DNA of 64,000 nucleotides from Bacillota bacterium (GTDB taxonomy: Bacteria > Bacillota > Clostridia > Peptostreptococcales > Anaerovoracaceae). Where the stretch lies: the NCBI GenBank assembly GCA_017432345.1, contig JAFRJI010000027.1:38474-102473 (forward strand), given 5' to 3'. This document shows positions 29,306-38,492 of the stretch, in pieces (the stretch's first letter is position 1; the number at the start of each line of letters is the position of its first letter). A program made the translations under genes and the position numbers. The notes below the pieces were generated by a model, which did not search any database, had not been told where the DNA came from, and was given only the letters and a program-made list of their open reading frames with translations.

Positions 29306-30079
29306 ATGAGTTACCGAGTAAAATTAAACATCTTCGAGGGGCCGTTCGATCTTCTGGTTTATCTGATCGAACACGCCAGGATGAGCATATATGACATCCG
29401 TATCTCGGAGATCACAACGCAATATATCGACTATATCCGGCAGATGGAAGAAGCGGACATCGTTCTCTCATCGGAATTCATGGTGCTGGCTGCGGAGCTT
29501 TTGGAAATCAAGTCCAAGATGCTCCTGCCAAGGACGTCCATCGATGACATAGAAGGGGAGATCTACGAAGATCCGAGGACGGAGCTGGTTGCGAAACTGC
29601 AGGAGTACAAGAAGTTTAAGGCGATTTCCGCGATGCTGGAGGAACGCCGGGACGATACGGCGATGGCGCTGGAAAAACCGCAGGAGGATCTGGCGGAATA
29701 CACCGGGGAGCCGGATGAATATCTGTCGCTGGATATCGAGCAGTTCAAGACAGCGTTTGAGCTGTTTATCCAGAGAAAGAAACGGCTCGAGGAACTGCGG
29801 GCGCACCACATCCGGACGGAAAAGGAGCGCATCACCACCGAAGTCCGTATGGCGGGGATCCGGCAGTTTTTCAAGTCCGAAGGCCTGCGGGAAACGGATT
29901 TCCGCTCACTGGTTCCGAACAAAAAAGATAAGTACGACATTTCCGTAACCTTCACGTCTGTGCTGGAAATGATGCGGCAGCGGACCCTGGACGCAAAGCA
30001 GAAGAAACTGTTTGGGGAAATCAAGGTCAAAGCAACCGACCGCCTGTTTGAAGAAGGCGAAACGATAAAGGAGAACTGA
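29306..30079 (+). CDS. scpA: Segregation and condensation protein A
   Basis: 257 residues. Kleisin N-terminus YRVKLNIFEGPFDLLVYLIEHARMSIYDIRISEITTQY and the C-terminal winged-helix part (ISVTFTSVLEMMRQRTLDAKQ) are typical. It bridges SMC heads in condensin. There is no RBS: the ATG lies 6 nt after TAAAAT. The stop overlaps the scpB start (TGATGG), so scpB depends on this message. Confidence 0.94.
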   Translation: MSYRVKLNIFEGPFDLLVYLIEHARMSIYDIRISEITTQYIDYIRQMEEADIVLSSEFMVLAAELLEIKSKMLLPRTSIDDIEGEIYEDPRTELVAKLQEYKKFKAISAMLEERRDDTAMALEKPQEDLAEYTGEPDEYLSLDIEQFKTAFELFIQRKKRLEELRAHHIRTEKERITTEVRMAGIRQFFKSEGLRETDFRSLVPNKKDKYDISVTFTSVLEMMRQRTLDAKQKKLFGEIKVKATDRLFEEGETIKEN

Positions 30080-30678
30080 TGGCAAGCAAAAAGACAATCA
30101 AATCAGCGATCGAATCCATGATGTTCGTGTGGGGAGAACCACTCAGCGTCAAGGCGGTAGCGGATATTTTCAATATGGAAAAAAAGGAGATCTACGACTG
30201 CTTCAAAGAGCTCCAGACGGAGTACGAGCAGGAAGGCAGGGGAATCGTGATCCGGGAGGTCAACAAGAGCTTCCAGTTCGTGACCCGCAAGGAGAATCTG
30301 GACTACATCGAGCGCCTTTGCACGCCAGTCCGGAAGCGGCGCCTGTCCCAGTCCGCGCTGGAGACGCTGGCGATCGTGGCATATAAGCAGCCGGTCACAA
30401 AGGGCGAGATCGAGGCGGTCCGCGGCATCCGCTGCGACCGTGTCATGGATGGGCTCATCAGAAAGGGCCTCGTGGCCGAGGTGGGCCGGGCCGATTCGGT
30501 CGGCCGTCCGATCCTGTTCGGGACGACGGATGAATTCCTGAAGCAGTTCGGGTTCGAGACGCTGAAGGATCTGCCGGAAATCGAGGATATCGAAGGGGCA
30601 CTCGCCGAGGAAGAAGACGACGCGATGGCACTGGACGGCATCCTGGGGCAGATCTCGCTGGAGGACATCAACCGGTAG
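30079..30678 (+). CDS. scpB: Segregation and condensation protein B
   Basis: 199 residues. Tandem winged helices: IESMMFVWGEPLSVKAVADIF, then LSQSALETLAIVAYKQPVTKGEIEAVRGIRCDRVMDGLIRKGL-type sequence and the GRPILFGTTDEFLKQFG end, all standard ScpB. It dimerises on ScpA in the condensin complex. RBS AAAGGAGAA lies in the scpA end. Confidence 0.95.
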   Translation: MASKKTIKSAIESMMFVWGEPLSVKAVADIFNMEKKEIYDCFKELQTEYEQEGRGIVIREVNKSFQFVTRKENLDYIERLCTPVRKRRLSQSALETLAIVAYKQPVTKGEIEAVRGIRCDRVMDGLIRKGLVAEVGRADSVGRPILFGTTDEFLKQFGFETLKDLPEIEDIEGALAEEEDDAMALDGILGQISLEDINR

Positions 30679-30696
30679 AGTATCCGATCATTCTAC

Positions 30697-30733
30697 AGAA
30701 GCTTTTGCTCACGGAGCAGAGCTTCTTTTTTTG
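30697..30733 (+). terminator. Intrinsic terminator of scpAB
   Basis: AGAAGCT..TGCTC-ACG-GAGCA.AGCTTCT followed by TTTTTTTG. It abuts the -35 of the next promoter. Confidence 0.88.
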
Positions 30734-30762
30734 TGTCAAAATATCCGATTTTTGATTATAAT
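30734..30762 (+). promoter_or_regulatory. Promoter of the FAD-oxidoreductase operon, predicted leaderless start
   Basis: TGTCAA (30734-30739), 17 bp, TATAAT (30757-30762); six nt (AAAAGC) then the ATG. Confidence 0.65.
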
Positions 30763-30768
30763 AAAAGC

Positions 30769-32223
30769 ATGGATCGACGAAACATAATCATAGTAGGCGC
30801 GGGTGCAATCGGCTGCGCTGTGGCGCGGGAACTGTCCCGCTATGAACTGAATATCACCGTCCTCGAAAAGGAGTGCGATGTGGCCGGAGGCATCAGCGGC
30901 AGGAATTCCGCCGTCGTACACGCGGGATTCAACAACCGTCCTGGAAGCCTGATGGCCAAGCTTTGCGTGGAAGGAAACCAGGGATTCGAAGGGCTTTGCA
31001 AAGAGTTGGATGTGCCGTACCGGAAGACCGGGAAGGTCTTGGTGGCGTTCGACGAACGCGACCTGCAGACGCTGCGGGCGACCATCGAGCAGGGTGAACG
31101 GAACGGCTGCCGCGGACTGCGGCTGATCGGCAGACAGGAACTGAACGATTTCCTGCCGGGCATCGGCGGGATCGGCGGCATGGTTTCTCCGGAAACGGCG
31201 ATCACCGATCCGTTTTTGTACTGCATTGCGCTGGCGGAAAACGCGCTGGAAAACGGCGCGCAGTTCCGGTTCAACGCCTGCGTGACCGACATCCGGAAGC
31301 AGGAGGGCGCTTTCGTTGTCCGCACGGAAAGCGGCGAAGAATTTCGCGCGGAGCACGTGATCAACTGCGCGGGGATGAACAGCGACCGGATCGCGGAAAT
31401 GGCCGGCGTTTCCGGCTACCGCCTGTACCCGTGCCGCGGGGAGTATTTCATTCTCGACCGGGGCCTCGATCAGCAGATCCCAATGCCGGTCTACCCGGCG
31501 CCGCGAGCGGGCATCGGGGGGCTGGGCGTGCACCTGACGCCGACGACCGCCGGGAACGTCATCATCGGCCCGAGCGCGGAATACATCCCTCAGACCGACG
31601 ACCTTTCCTGCACGCGGGAGGTCATGGACCAGCTGCTGGCAGAAGCAAAGGCCCTATGGCCGGCCTTCGACCGCAAAGAGATCATCGGCAATTACGCCGG
31701 CATTCGGCCGAAACTGGCGCCGCCGGAAGAGGGCGGCTACCGGGATTTCGTCATCCGCGAGGAGCCGGATCAGCCGGGACTGATCGACCTCATCGGGATC
31801 GAGTCGCCGGGCCTGACAGCATCCATGCCGATTGCGCGCATGGTGCGGGAGATCATCGGGCAGCGGACGGAGCTGAAGGAGAAGGCTGGCTTCACGGTGG
31901 AGCACCGCAGGCCGGTCCGTTTCCGCGATCTGAGCGAGGAAGAACAGGCAAAACTCATTGAGCAGGATCCGGAATACGGCGAGATCATCTGCCGATGCCA
32001 GAAAGTAACAAAGCGGGAGATCCGCAACGCCATCGAGAATCCGTTTGGCGCCAAAAGCATCTCCGCGATCAAATACAGAGCGTGGGCGACGACGGGCCGC
32101 TGCAACGGCGGGTATTGTCTGACCCGCATCGTTGATATGCTCATCAACGAATATCATGTAAAACCGGAAGAGATCACATACAGAAGTTCCGGTAGCGAGT
32201 TGTTTTCCGGGGAGGTGAAGTGA
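30769..32223 (+). CDS. GlpA/LhgO-like FAD-dependent oxidoreductase with BFD [2Fe-2S] domain
   Basis: 484 residues from ATG 30769, where the dinucleotide motif (IIIVGAGAIGCAVARELS) begins; an in-frame ATG 36 nt upstream would overlap the -10 box. The DAO-fold FAD domain spans about 1-370 (NCAGMNSDRIAEMAG, LIGIESPGLTASMPIA). The C-terminal BFD-like domain has CRC (ICRCQKVT) and CNGGYC, four Cys for a [2Fe-2S] cluster. Such proteins work as anaerobic glycerol-3-phosphate or 2-hydroxyacid dehydrogenases passing electrons to the partner flavoprotein encoded next. Its stop overlaps the next start by 1 nt. No glycerol kinase or facilitator gene is near, so the substrate is open. Confidence 0.82.
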   Translation: MDRRNIIIVGAGAIGCAVARELSRYELNITVLEKECDVAGGISGRNSAVVHAGFNNRPGSLMAKLCVEGNQGFEGLCKELDVPYRKTGKVLVAFDERDLQTLRATIEQGERNGCRGLRLIGRQELNDFLPGIGGIGGMVSPETAITDPFLYCIALAENALENGAQFRFNACVTDIRKQEGAFVVRTESGEEFRAEHVINCAGMNSDRIAEMAGVSGYRLYPCRGEYFILDRGLDQQIPMPVYPAPRAGIGGLGVHLTPTTAGNVIIGPSAEYIPQTDDLSCTREVMDQLLAEAKALWPAFDRKEIIGNYAGIRPKLAPPEEGGYRDFVIREEPDQPGLIDLIGIESPGLTASMPIARMVREIIGQRTELKEKAGFTVEHRRPVRFRDLSEEEQAKLIEQDPEYGEIICRCQKVTKREIRNAIENPFGAKSISAIKYRAWATTGRCNGGYCLTRIVDMLINEYHVKPEEITYRSSGSELFSGEVK

Positions 32224-33695
32224 TGGACCGTTACGATGTACTGATTGTCGGCGCCGGTCCGGGCGGACTCGCGGCGGCCAGAGGCGCGCAGGCGGCGGGC
32301 GCAAACAGCATCCTGCTCCTGGAACGGGACCGCGTTACCGGAGGGATCCTGAACCAATGCATCCATGACGGGTTCGGGCTCGTTCGCTATGGGGCGAGAC
32401 TGACCGGTCCGGAATACGCGCTAAGGGCTTTGCAGGAAGCGGAAGAAAGCGGCATCGAGCTGCTCACGGGATATCACGTGATACATATCGAGGCAGGTGC
32501 GGGAAGCGAGCTGGCACACACGGTGACGGCGATTGGGCCGGAGGGATTGCGGCAGATTGAAGCGGGCGCCATCGTTCTAGCGACTGGCTGCAGGGAACGG
32601 ACCCGCGGCGCCATCTCCATTCCGGGGTCGCGGCCGGCGGGCGTATTCACAGCTGGCGTCGTACAGAATCTGGTCAATGTCCGGAATGTCATGCCAGGCA
32701 AAAATGTGGTCATCCTCGGTTCGGGAGACGTGGGAATGATCATGGCGAGACGGCTCACCCTGGAAGGAGCTGCGGTCAAGGCCGTGGTCGAGGTGCTTCC
32801 GGAACCGGCCGGCTTGTCGCGCAATGTGAGCCAATGTCTATACGACTTTGATATACCGATCTATTGCAGCCACACGATCTCCAGGATCATCGGCAAAAAG
32901 AAGCTGGAGGCGGTCGAAGTCTCCCAGCTGGGCGAAGACGGTCGTCCGATCAAAGGCACGGAGTGGGAGATCGCCTGCGACGCGCTCATCCTGTCGGTTG
33001 GCCTGATTCCGGAAAACGAAGTGGCGGAAACGGCTGGCGTCGCACTGGACAGGAAGACGAACGGGGTTTTGACCGATCCGTTTTTGCAGACGAATGTGCC
33101 GGGGATCTTTTCCTGCGGGAATGCCCGGCGGATCATGGACCTTGCGGATTTTGTATCGGAACAGGGCGAACTGGCGGGCAGAAACGCCGTCACCTATCTG
33201 CGGCAGGAAGAGATGAAGGCCTGGGACGAAGCCAGGACTTCCTCCATGGCAAAGGGCTTCCCACCGGAAGGAACGGTCACCTGCACCATGTGCCCGAAGG
33301 GCTGCCAGGTAAAATACGACGAACAGACCGGGCAGTTCACAGGGAACGGCTGCGAACGCGGGGCGGAATTCGCCCGGCAGGAGCGGACCGCGCCGAGACG
33401 GTTCCTGACGACCACCGTCCGGGTGGCGGAGGCCAGCCACGGGCAGGCCGACGAAACGGCCAGCCGCGAGCAGGCCGGGGACAATCTCATCCCAGCCGGG
33501 GCCAGCCGCGGACCGGGGCTTTTGCCGGTGCGCAGCCGGGAGCCGATACCCCGTCAGGCACTGGAGAACGCGGCCTTTGCATTGCGTGACGTGACCGTGG
33601 AACCGCCCGTTGCATGTGGGGACATCATCGCCTGGGTGCCGGACGGAGAAGGCGGTCAGGCGGCCATCATCGCTACGGCAGAACTGGGGAAATGA
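32223..33695 (+). CDS. FAD/NAD(P) oxidoreductase fused to a DUF1667 domain
   Basis: 490 residues from ATG 32223 (GGAGG 7 nt upstream; a GTG immediately before is less well spaced). The pyridine-nucleotide-disulfide oxidoreductase fold starts DVLIVGAGPGGLAAARGAQ, with a second nucleotide motif VVILGSGDVGMIMARRL and a CGNA flavin motif. From about residue 355 a DUF1667 domain begins (TCTMCPKGCQVKY... NGCERGAEFA) with four cysteines, then a low-complexity Ala/Gln/Ser linker and LPVRSREPIPRQAL. In many clostridia DUF1667 is a separate third gene after this pair; here it is fused. The partner oxidoreductase precedes it. Confidence 0.82.
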   Translation: MDRYDVLIVGAGPGGLAAARGAQAAGANSILLLERDRVTGGILNQCIHDGFGLVRYGARLTGPEYALRALQEAEESGIELLTGYHVIHIEAGAGSELAHTVTAIGPEGLRQIEAGAIVLATGCRERTRGAISIPGSRPAGVFTAGVVQNLVNVRNVMPGKNVVILGSGDVGMIMARRLTLEGAAVKAVVEVLPEPAGLSRNVSQCLYDFDIPIYCSHTISRIIGKKKLEAVEVSQLGEDGRPIKGTEWEIACDALILSVGLIPENEVAETAGVALDRKTNGVLTDPFLQTNVPGIFSCGNARRIMDLADFVSEQGELAGRNAVTYLRQEEMKAWDEARTSSMAKGFPPEGTVTCTMCPKGCQVKYDEQTGQFTGNGCERGAEFARQERTAPRRFLTTTVRVAEASHGQADETASREQAGDNLIPAGASRGPGLLPVRSREPIPRQALENAAFALRDVTVEPPVACGDIIAWVPDGEGGQAAIIATAELGK

Positions 33696-33709
33696 AGCAG
33701 AGAATTTTG

Positions 33710-33738
33710 TTTACCAGTGGCGGTGCAAGGAGTATAAT
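33710..33738 (+). promoter_or_regulatory. Promoter of the flavodiiron protein gene
   Basis: TTTACC (33710-33715), 17 bp, TATAAT (33733-33738). A second TATAAT at 33744-33749 may give an alternative start. Confidence 0.65.
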
Positions 33739-33787
33739 TGATGTATAATATTTGCTACAAAAATAAACAAAAAAAGGAGACTAAATC

Positions 33788-35587
33788 ATGAATTCTAAAA
33801 TAACCGAATCGATCATTTACATAGGTGCCAACGATCATGATATCGACCTGTTCGAGGGCCAGTATATCGTGCCGAACGGCATGGCGTACAACTCCTATGC
33901 GGTGATGGGCGACAAGATCGCGATCATGGATACGATCGATAAGAGAAAGACGGATGAATGGCTGCAGAACATCGAGGCTGCTCTGAAGTGCAGCGCTCCG
34001 GATTATCTGGTCGTGCAGCACATGGAACCGGATCATTCCGCATCGATCCAGGCATTTGTGGAGAAATATCCGCAGGCGACAGTGGTCGGAAACAAGAAGA
34101 CCTTCAAGATGATCGCGCAGTTCTTCCCGGAACTGGAGTTGAAAAACGTTTTGGAAGTCGAGAACGGAGACGCTCTTGATCTCGGCGGACATCAGCTGAA
34201 CTTTGTTTTTGCGCCGATGGTCCACTGGCCGGAAGTCATGATGACGTATGACGTTGATGAGAAGGTGCTCTTCTCCGCCGACGGATTCGGCAAGTTCGGA
34301 GCGCTTGATGTAGACGAAGATTGGGCATGCGAAGCCAGAAGATATTACTTCGGCATCGTCGGCAAGTACGGCCCGCAGGTACAGGCGGTACTGAAAAAGG
34401 CTGCCGCGCTGCAGATCGAGAAGATCTGTCCGCTCCACGGACCGGTCCTCACCGAAGACCTGGGATACTACATCGGCCTGTATGACACATGGTCGAGCTA
34501 TCTGGCAGAGACCGACGGCATCTTCATCGCCTACACTTCCGTATACGGACACACCAAGGAAGCGGCGGAGCTGCTGAAGGCAGAACTCGAGGAAAGAGGC
34601 GTTCCGACCGTTGAAATCACAGATCTGGCCAGAGACGACTGGGCGGAAGCTGTGGAAGATGCATTCCGGTATGACAAGCTGGTACTGGCGACGACGACTT
34701 ACAACTCTGAGATATTCCCGTTCATGCGGCAGTTCATCGATCACTTGACAGAACGCAACTTCCAGAAGAAGACCGTTGCGTTCATTGAGAACGGATCCTG
34801 GGCGCCGACAGCAGCGCGCATCATGAAGGGCATGTTCGAAAAGTGCAAAGACCTGAACTTTGCAAAGAATACGGTCACCATCCTCTCCGCCATGAACGAG
34901 GAGAACAAGGAACAGATCAAGGCGCTGGCAGACGAACTGGCTGCGGATTATCAGAAGCCGGATGTGGAAGAAGAAGAGAAGAAGATCGACCCGACCGCTC
35001 TGTTCAAGATCGGTTACGGCCTCTATGTCATCACCAGTAACGATGGTAAGAAGGACAACGGCATGATCGGCAACACGGTCGCACAGGTCAGCAACGACCC
35101 GAGCAGACTGATCGTCGGCATCAACAAAGCCAACTACTCCTGCGAGACCATCGCCAAGACCGGCGTACTGAATGTCTGCACTTTGAACGAGCAGGCACCG
35201 TTCCAGATCTTCCAGCACTTTGGATTCCAGTCCGGACGCAACGTCGACAAGTTCGCTGATTTCGAGCACTATGACAAGTCAGGCAACGGACTGCCATACC
35301 TCAACAAGTACGCGAACGGCTACATGTCCCTGAAGGTATTCGATACCATCGATACGGGAAGCCACCTGATGTTCTTCTGCGACATCACAGAAAGTGCCGT
35401 CCTCAATTCCGTCGACACCATGACGTACACCTTCTATCAGAAGAACGTCAAGCCTCGTCCACAGGAAGAGATCAAGGGATGGGTCTGCGATGTCTGCGGC
35501 TATGTCTTCGAAGGCGAAGATCTGCCGGAAGACTTCATTTGTCCGCTGTGTAAGCACGGCGCAAGCGATTTCTCCAAGATGGGTTAA
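33788..35587 (+). CDS. Flavodiiron protein with flavin-reductase and rubredoxin domains
   Basis: 599 residues in four parts. A beta-lactamase-like diiron domain (about 1-250) keeps the ligand motif HMEPDH and a later HGPVLTED. A flavodoxin domain (about 255-395) starts IFIAYTSVYGHTKEAAELL. A flavin-reductase-like domain (about 405-555) follows, with YGLYVITSNDGKKDNGMIGNTVAQVS in its first part. A C-terminal rubredoxin has WVCDVCGYVFEG and FICPLCKHG. The protein reduces O2 (or NO) to water, protecting anaerobes, with electrons able to pass through its own rubredoxin. RBS AAAGGAGA. Single gene between promoter and terminator. Confidence 0.92.
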   Translation: MNSKITESIIYIGANDHDIDLFEGQYIVPNGMAYNSYAVMGDKIAIMDTIDKRKTDEWLQNIEAALKCSAPDYLVVQHMEPDHSASIQAFVEKYPQATVVGNKKTFKMIAQFFPELELKNVLEVENGDALDLGGHQLNFVFAPMVHWPEVMMTYDVDEKVLFSADGFGKFGALDVDEDWACEARRYYFGIVGKYGPQVQAVLKKAAALQIEKICPLHGPVLTEDLGYYIGLYDTWSSYLAETDGIFIAYTSVYGHTKEAAELLKAELEERGVPTVEITDLARDDWAEAVEDAFRYDKLVLATTTYNSEIFPFMRQFIDHLTERNFQKKTVAFIENGSWAPTAARIMKGMFEKCKDLNFAKNTVTILSAMNEENKEQIKALADELAADYQKPDVEEEEKKIDPTALFKIGYGLYVITSNDGKKDNGMIGNTVAQVSNDPSRLIVGINKANYSCETIAKTGVLNVCTLNEQAPFQIFQHFGFQSGRNVDKFADFEHYDKSGNGLPYLNKYANGYMSLKVFDTIDTGSHLMFFCDITESAVLNSVDTMTYTFYQKNVKPRPQEEIKGWVCDVCGYVFEGEDLPEDFICPLCKHGASDFSKMG

Positions 35588-35596
35588 GTGCATCCA

Positions 35597-35631
35597 AGGG
35601 TCGGGCCAGGTGATAGGCCCGGCCCTTTTTG
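35597..35631 (+). terminator. Intrinsic terminator of the flavodiiron protein gene
   Basis: AGGGTCGGGCC - AGGTGATA - GGCCCGGCCCT with a TTTTTG tail; one G-T pair. Confidence 0.9.
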
Positions 35632-35688
35632 TAATTATCAATTCTTATTTATCCGTTATTATCTTTTACTATTGGAAAGGAGTGAAAA

Positions 35689-37203
35689 ATGTCTCTAGAC
35701 AAACAAAGAGAGATCATCGAGAATGAGATCGCGACATTTAATGCCAGAAGATCATTGACAGCCGCCGCGATCATCGTTATCGCTGCATTCATTCTGAATT
35801 TCTTCCTGCCGGATGATCCGGCGAAATTCGGCGTGCTGTGTACGATCCCTGCGCTCCTGATGATCCTGTACATCTTCATTACGAAGAGGATCATCGAAGC
35901 TCTGACAATGGGCGCTGTTGTCGGCTTTATCATGTGCTCGGAACCGGGCGAAAACGTCCTGTGGACCTTCAGCGATTCATTGCTGAGCACCATGATGTCC
36001 GAAGACATCGCCTGGCTGATCATCGTCTGCGGACTGATGGGCGGTATCATTTCATTGATCGAGCGTTCCGGCGGAGCGTATGCTTTCGGGCAATGGGCGT
36101 CAAAGCGCGCGAAAACTGAGAAAACAGCATTGATCTGGACATGGATCCTTGGAATCGTTATCTTCATCGATGACTATCTCAATTCCATGACCGTCGGTTC
36201 CTGCATGGCGGGACTGACCGACAAACACAAAACGCCAAGAGAAATGCTGGCTTACGTCTGCGACTCAACAGCTGCGCCGCTTTGCGTACTGGTTCCGATC
36301 ACGACCTGGTCCGTCTTCTGCGGAAGAATTCTGGTCAAGAACGGATGGCAGGACGGCGATGCCAGTGAGATCGCGATGTTCGTAAAGACGATCCCATTCA
36401 ATTTCTATGCATGGATCGCAGCTTTGATCGTACCGCTCGTTATCATTGGAGTCGTTCCGAAGATCTTCGGCATGAAGAAAGCGTATCAGCGCGTAGCTGA
36501 TGGCGGCCCGCTGGCACCGGAAGGTTCCGAAAAGATCTCGATCCTCGCCAGTGACCACGGTGATGTGTCGAACATTCCGGAAAAACCAAGAATGTTCAAC
36601 TTCTTTATTCCGATTATCATCCTGGTCGTCGCTACGATCTTCTTCGATACCGACATGGAGATGGGTGTTCTTACCACCGTCGGAATCATGTTCATCATGT
36701 ACATGGCGCAAAACATCATGTCGGCCGCGGAGTTCTGGGATATCATCATCAAGGGTATCCAGAACATGATCCTGCCGCTGATGCTGATGGTCATGGCGTT
36801 TGTATTCGCGGACATGAACGAGCAGATCGGCTTCACCAAGTGGTGTATCGAATCCGCCACGACCGTTATGACACCGGCGACCGCGCCGATGATCATCTTC
36901 CTGGTTCTTGCCTGCACCGAGTTCATCACGGGCACCAACTGGGGCATGTACGTTATCGCACTGCCGATCATCATCCCATTGGCTATGAACATCGGCGTAT
37001 CGATGCCGCTGGCAGTCGGCGCCTGCATCTCCGCCGGCGTATTCGGCTCCCACATCTGCTTCTACTCAGATGCGACCGTACTGACATCAGCCGCCTGCGG
37101 ATGCGACAACTTCCGTCACGCGTTCACGCAGATGCCGTATGGTATCATCGCAGCCATTTGTTCCTTCATCATTTACGCAATTGCAGGTTTCATTATGGCG
37201 TAA
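35689..37203 (+). CDS. NhaC-family Na+/H+ antiporter-like transporter
   Basis: 504 residues, about 11-12 helices. Family landmarks: ALIWTWILGIVIFIDDYLNSMTVGSCM, CDSTAAPLCVLVPITTWSVFC, FITGTNWGMYVIALPIIIPLA and GSHICFYSDATVLTSAACGCDN. The Asp pair in FIDDYLN and Asp/Thr in SDAT are the likely ion site. Members exchange Na+ for H+, or import amino acids or their derivatives. RBS AAAGGAGTG. Together with a Na+-pumping decarboxylase this suggests an active sodium cycle. Confidence 0.87.
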   Translation: MSLDKQREIIENEIATFNARRSLTAAAIIVIAAFILNFFLPDDPAKFGVLCTIPALLMILYIFITKRIIEALTMGAVVGFIMCSEPGENVLWTFSDSLLSTMMSEDIAWLIIVCGLMGGIISLIERSGGAYAFGQWASKRAKTEKTALIWTWILGIVIFIDDYLNSMTVGSCMAGLTDKHKTPREMLAYVCDSTAAPLCVLVPITTWSVFCGRILVKNGWQDGDASEIAMFVKTIPFNFYAWIAALIVPLVIIGVVPKIFGMKKAYQRVADGGPLAPEGSEKISILASDHGDVSNIPEKPRMFNFFIPIIILVVATIFFDTDMEMGVLTTVGIMFIMYMAQNIMSAAEFWDIIIKGIQNMILPLMLMVMAFVFADMNEQIGFTKWCIESATTVMTPATAPMIIFLVLACTEFITGTNWGMYVIALPIIIPLAMNIGVSMPLAVGACISAGVFGSHICFYSDATVLTSAACGCDNFRHAFTQMPYGIIAAICSFIIYAIAGFIMA

Positions 37204-37243
37204 GCGAAGGGCAATGAAGCATTACTACACCTAGGTTTCAAAC

Positions 37244-37281
37244 AAAAGGGGTTGCCGCAACAACTGCGACAACCCTTTTTA
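37244..37281 (+). terminator. Intrinsic terminator after the NhaC gene
   Basis: AAAAGGGGTTG...GCA-ACAAC-TGC...CAACCCTTTTT, with one bulged G. Confidence 0.8.
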
Positions 37282-37295
37282 TTATGGTCTTTATT

Positions 37296-37565
37296 GAGGC
37301 ATTTGCAATTTCGTTTCGAAAGCCTCAAAACACGCATTATGAAATGTAACGAAGAGCACTCTTCAGGGCCCCGATTTGTAGTTATTATCAGATCATTTGA
37401 ATTGCCTCAAAATTTTGCCGGTTTTTTTGAGGCAATTTTCTCATTAAAGCAAAAGCCCCAAAATCCGCGTGCCTATATGTAACAAACCGATGCTTAAACG
37501 GCTGCTGATTGAGGCTTTTGCAGTTCCGTTTTAAAAACCCCAAACCCTCGCAGGACACGAAAGCG
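37296..37565. repeat. Three degenerate 55-nt modules in a gene-free region
   Basis: Modules at 37296-37350, 37429-37483 and 37511-37565 each start GAGGC, have an A-rich then CC(T/C)CAAA core at positions 23-35, and align over 55 nt without gaps. The first two end with the same ATGTAAC. Between modules one and two lies a strong hairpin AATTGCCTCAAAA / TTTTTTGAGGCAATT (37400-37437). No ORF of substance is present from 37283 to 37622. Confidence 0.6.
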
Positions 37566-37617
37566 TCAACCCTCGCAGGACACGAAAGCGTCAACCCTCG
37601 CAGGACACGAAAGCGTC
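37543..37617. repeat. 25-bp perfect tandem repeat, three copies
   Basis: The unit begins AACCCTCGCAGGACACG and ends AAAGCGTC; copies at 37543-37567, 37568-37592 and 37593-37617 are identical. The first copy is the 3' end of the third 55-nt module. The array ends 5 bp before the stop codon of the convergent endonuclease IV gene. There are no spacers, so it is not a CRISPR array. Confidence 0.95.
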
Positions 37618-37622
37618 ACCGG

Positions 37623-38471
37623 TCAGACTGAGTACGCCCGGAGCATCTCGATCTCCCGTTTGTACCCCTCGAACTCGTTCGGTGTTTCCAGAATGCACGG
37701 CAGGCCCGCCAGCTTCGGGTGGTTGATGAAGCGGCCGATAGCGTCCAGCCCGATGGAGCCCTCGCCGATGCAGGCGTGCCGGTCCTTGTGGGAACCGAAC
37801 GGATTTTTGCTGTCGTTGATATGCAAAGCCCTCAGCCGCCCAAGCCCGACGACCCGGTCGAATTCCTCCAGCACGCCGTCCAGATCGCCGATGATGTCGT
37901 AGCCGGCGTCGTGGACGTGGCAGGTGTCCATGCAGACGCCGATCTTATCTTTGCATTGCACGCCGTCGATGATCTGCGCCAGTTCCTCGAACCGGCCGCC
38001 GACTTCGCTGCCTTTGCCGGACATGGTCTCCAGCAACACGATGGTGTTCTGCTCCGGCGTGATGATATCGTTGAGCAGATTCGTGATCATCTCGATGCCC
38101 CGCTCGATGCCCTGGCCCACGTGGCTTCCCGGATGGAAATTGTAGTAGTTGCCAGGCAAGTATTCCATGCGCTGCAGGTCGTCCGCCATGCACATGTGCG
38201 CGAACTCCCGGACGTTGGCTTTGTCCGAGCACGGGTTCAGCGTGTACGGCGCGTGCGCCACGAGTGGTGCAAAAGGCAAAGCCCCGGCAGCGCCGGCGTT
38301 TAATATTAATGAAATTAAAGCCTTTGCATCATCGGGATCGATGTCTTTGGCCTTGCCGCCCCGCGGGTTGCGCGTAAAAAAGGCAAAGGTGTTTGCTCCT
38401 GCCAGAAGCGCTTCCTTGCCCATCGCTTCGAAGCCATTTGCAGAAGAAAGATGATAACCCAGATAGAGCAT
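37623..38471 (-). CDS. nfo: Endonuclease IV (AP endonuclease)
   Basis: 282 residues from the ATG at 38471 (RBS AAGGAGATG); a longer frame adds seven residues. TIM-barrel motifs: [83 protein letters not shown] and [11 protein letters not shown]. The His/Glu/Asp residues that bind three zincs are all in these blocks. It cuts DNA 5' of abasic sites in base excision repair. It follows the TSCPD gene by about 20 bp on the same strand. Confidence 0.95.
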   Translation of the reverse strand: MLYLGYHLSSANGFEAMGKEALLAGANTFAFFTRNPRGGKAKDIDPDDAKALISLILNAGAAGALPFAPLVAHAPYTLNPCSDKANVREFAHMCMADDLQRMEYLPGNYYNFHPGSHVGQGIERGIEMITNLLNDIITPEQNTIVLLETMSGKGSEVGGRFEELAQIIDGVQCKDKIGVCMDTCHVHDAGYDIIGDLDGVLEEFDRVVGLGRLRALHINDSKNPFGSHKDRHACIGEGSIGLDAIGRFINHPKLAGLPCILETPNEFEGYKREIEMLRAYSV

Positions 38472-38492
38472 AGAGCATCTCCTTTGCGTCAT

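Noticed and set aside
33755-35269. 504-codon open frame opposite the flavodiiron protein gene
   Set aside because: Antisense shadow of a gene with clear diiron, flavodoxin and rubredoxin motifs; no family motif on this strand.
37543-37617. CRISPR array or minisatellite-coded peptide
   Set aside because: The three 25-bp copies are directly adjacent with no spacers, and no ORF with an RBS runs through them.
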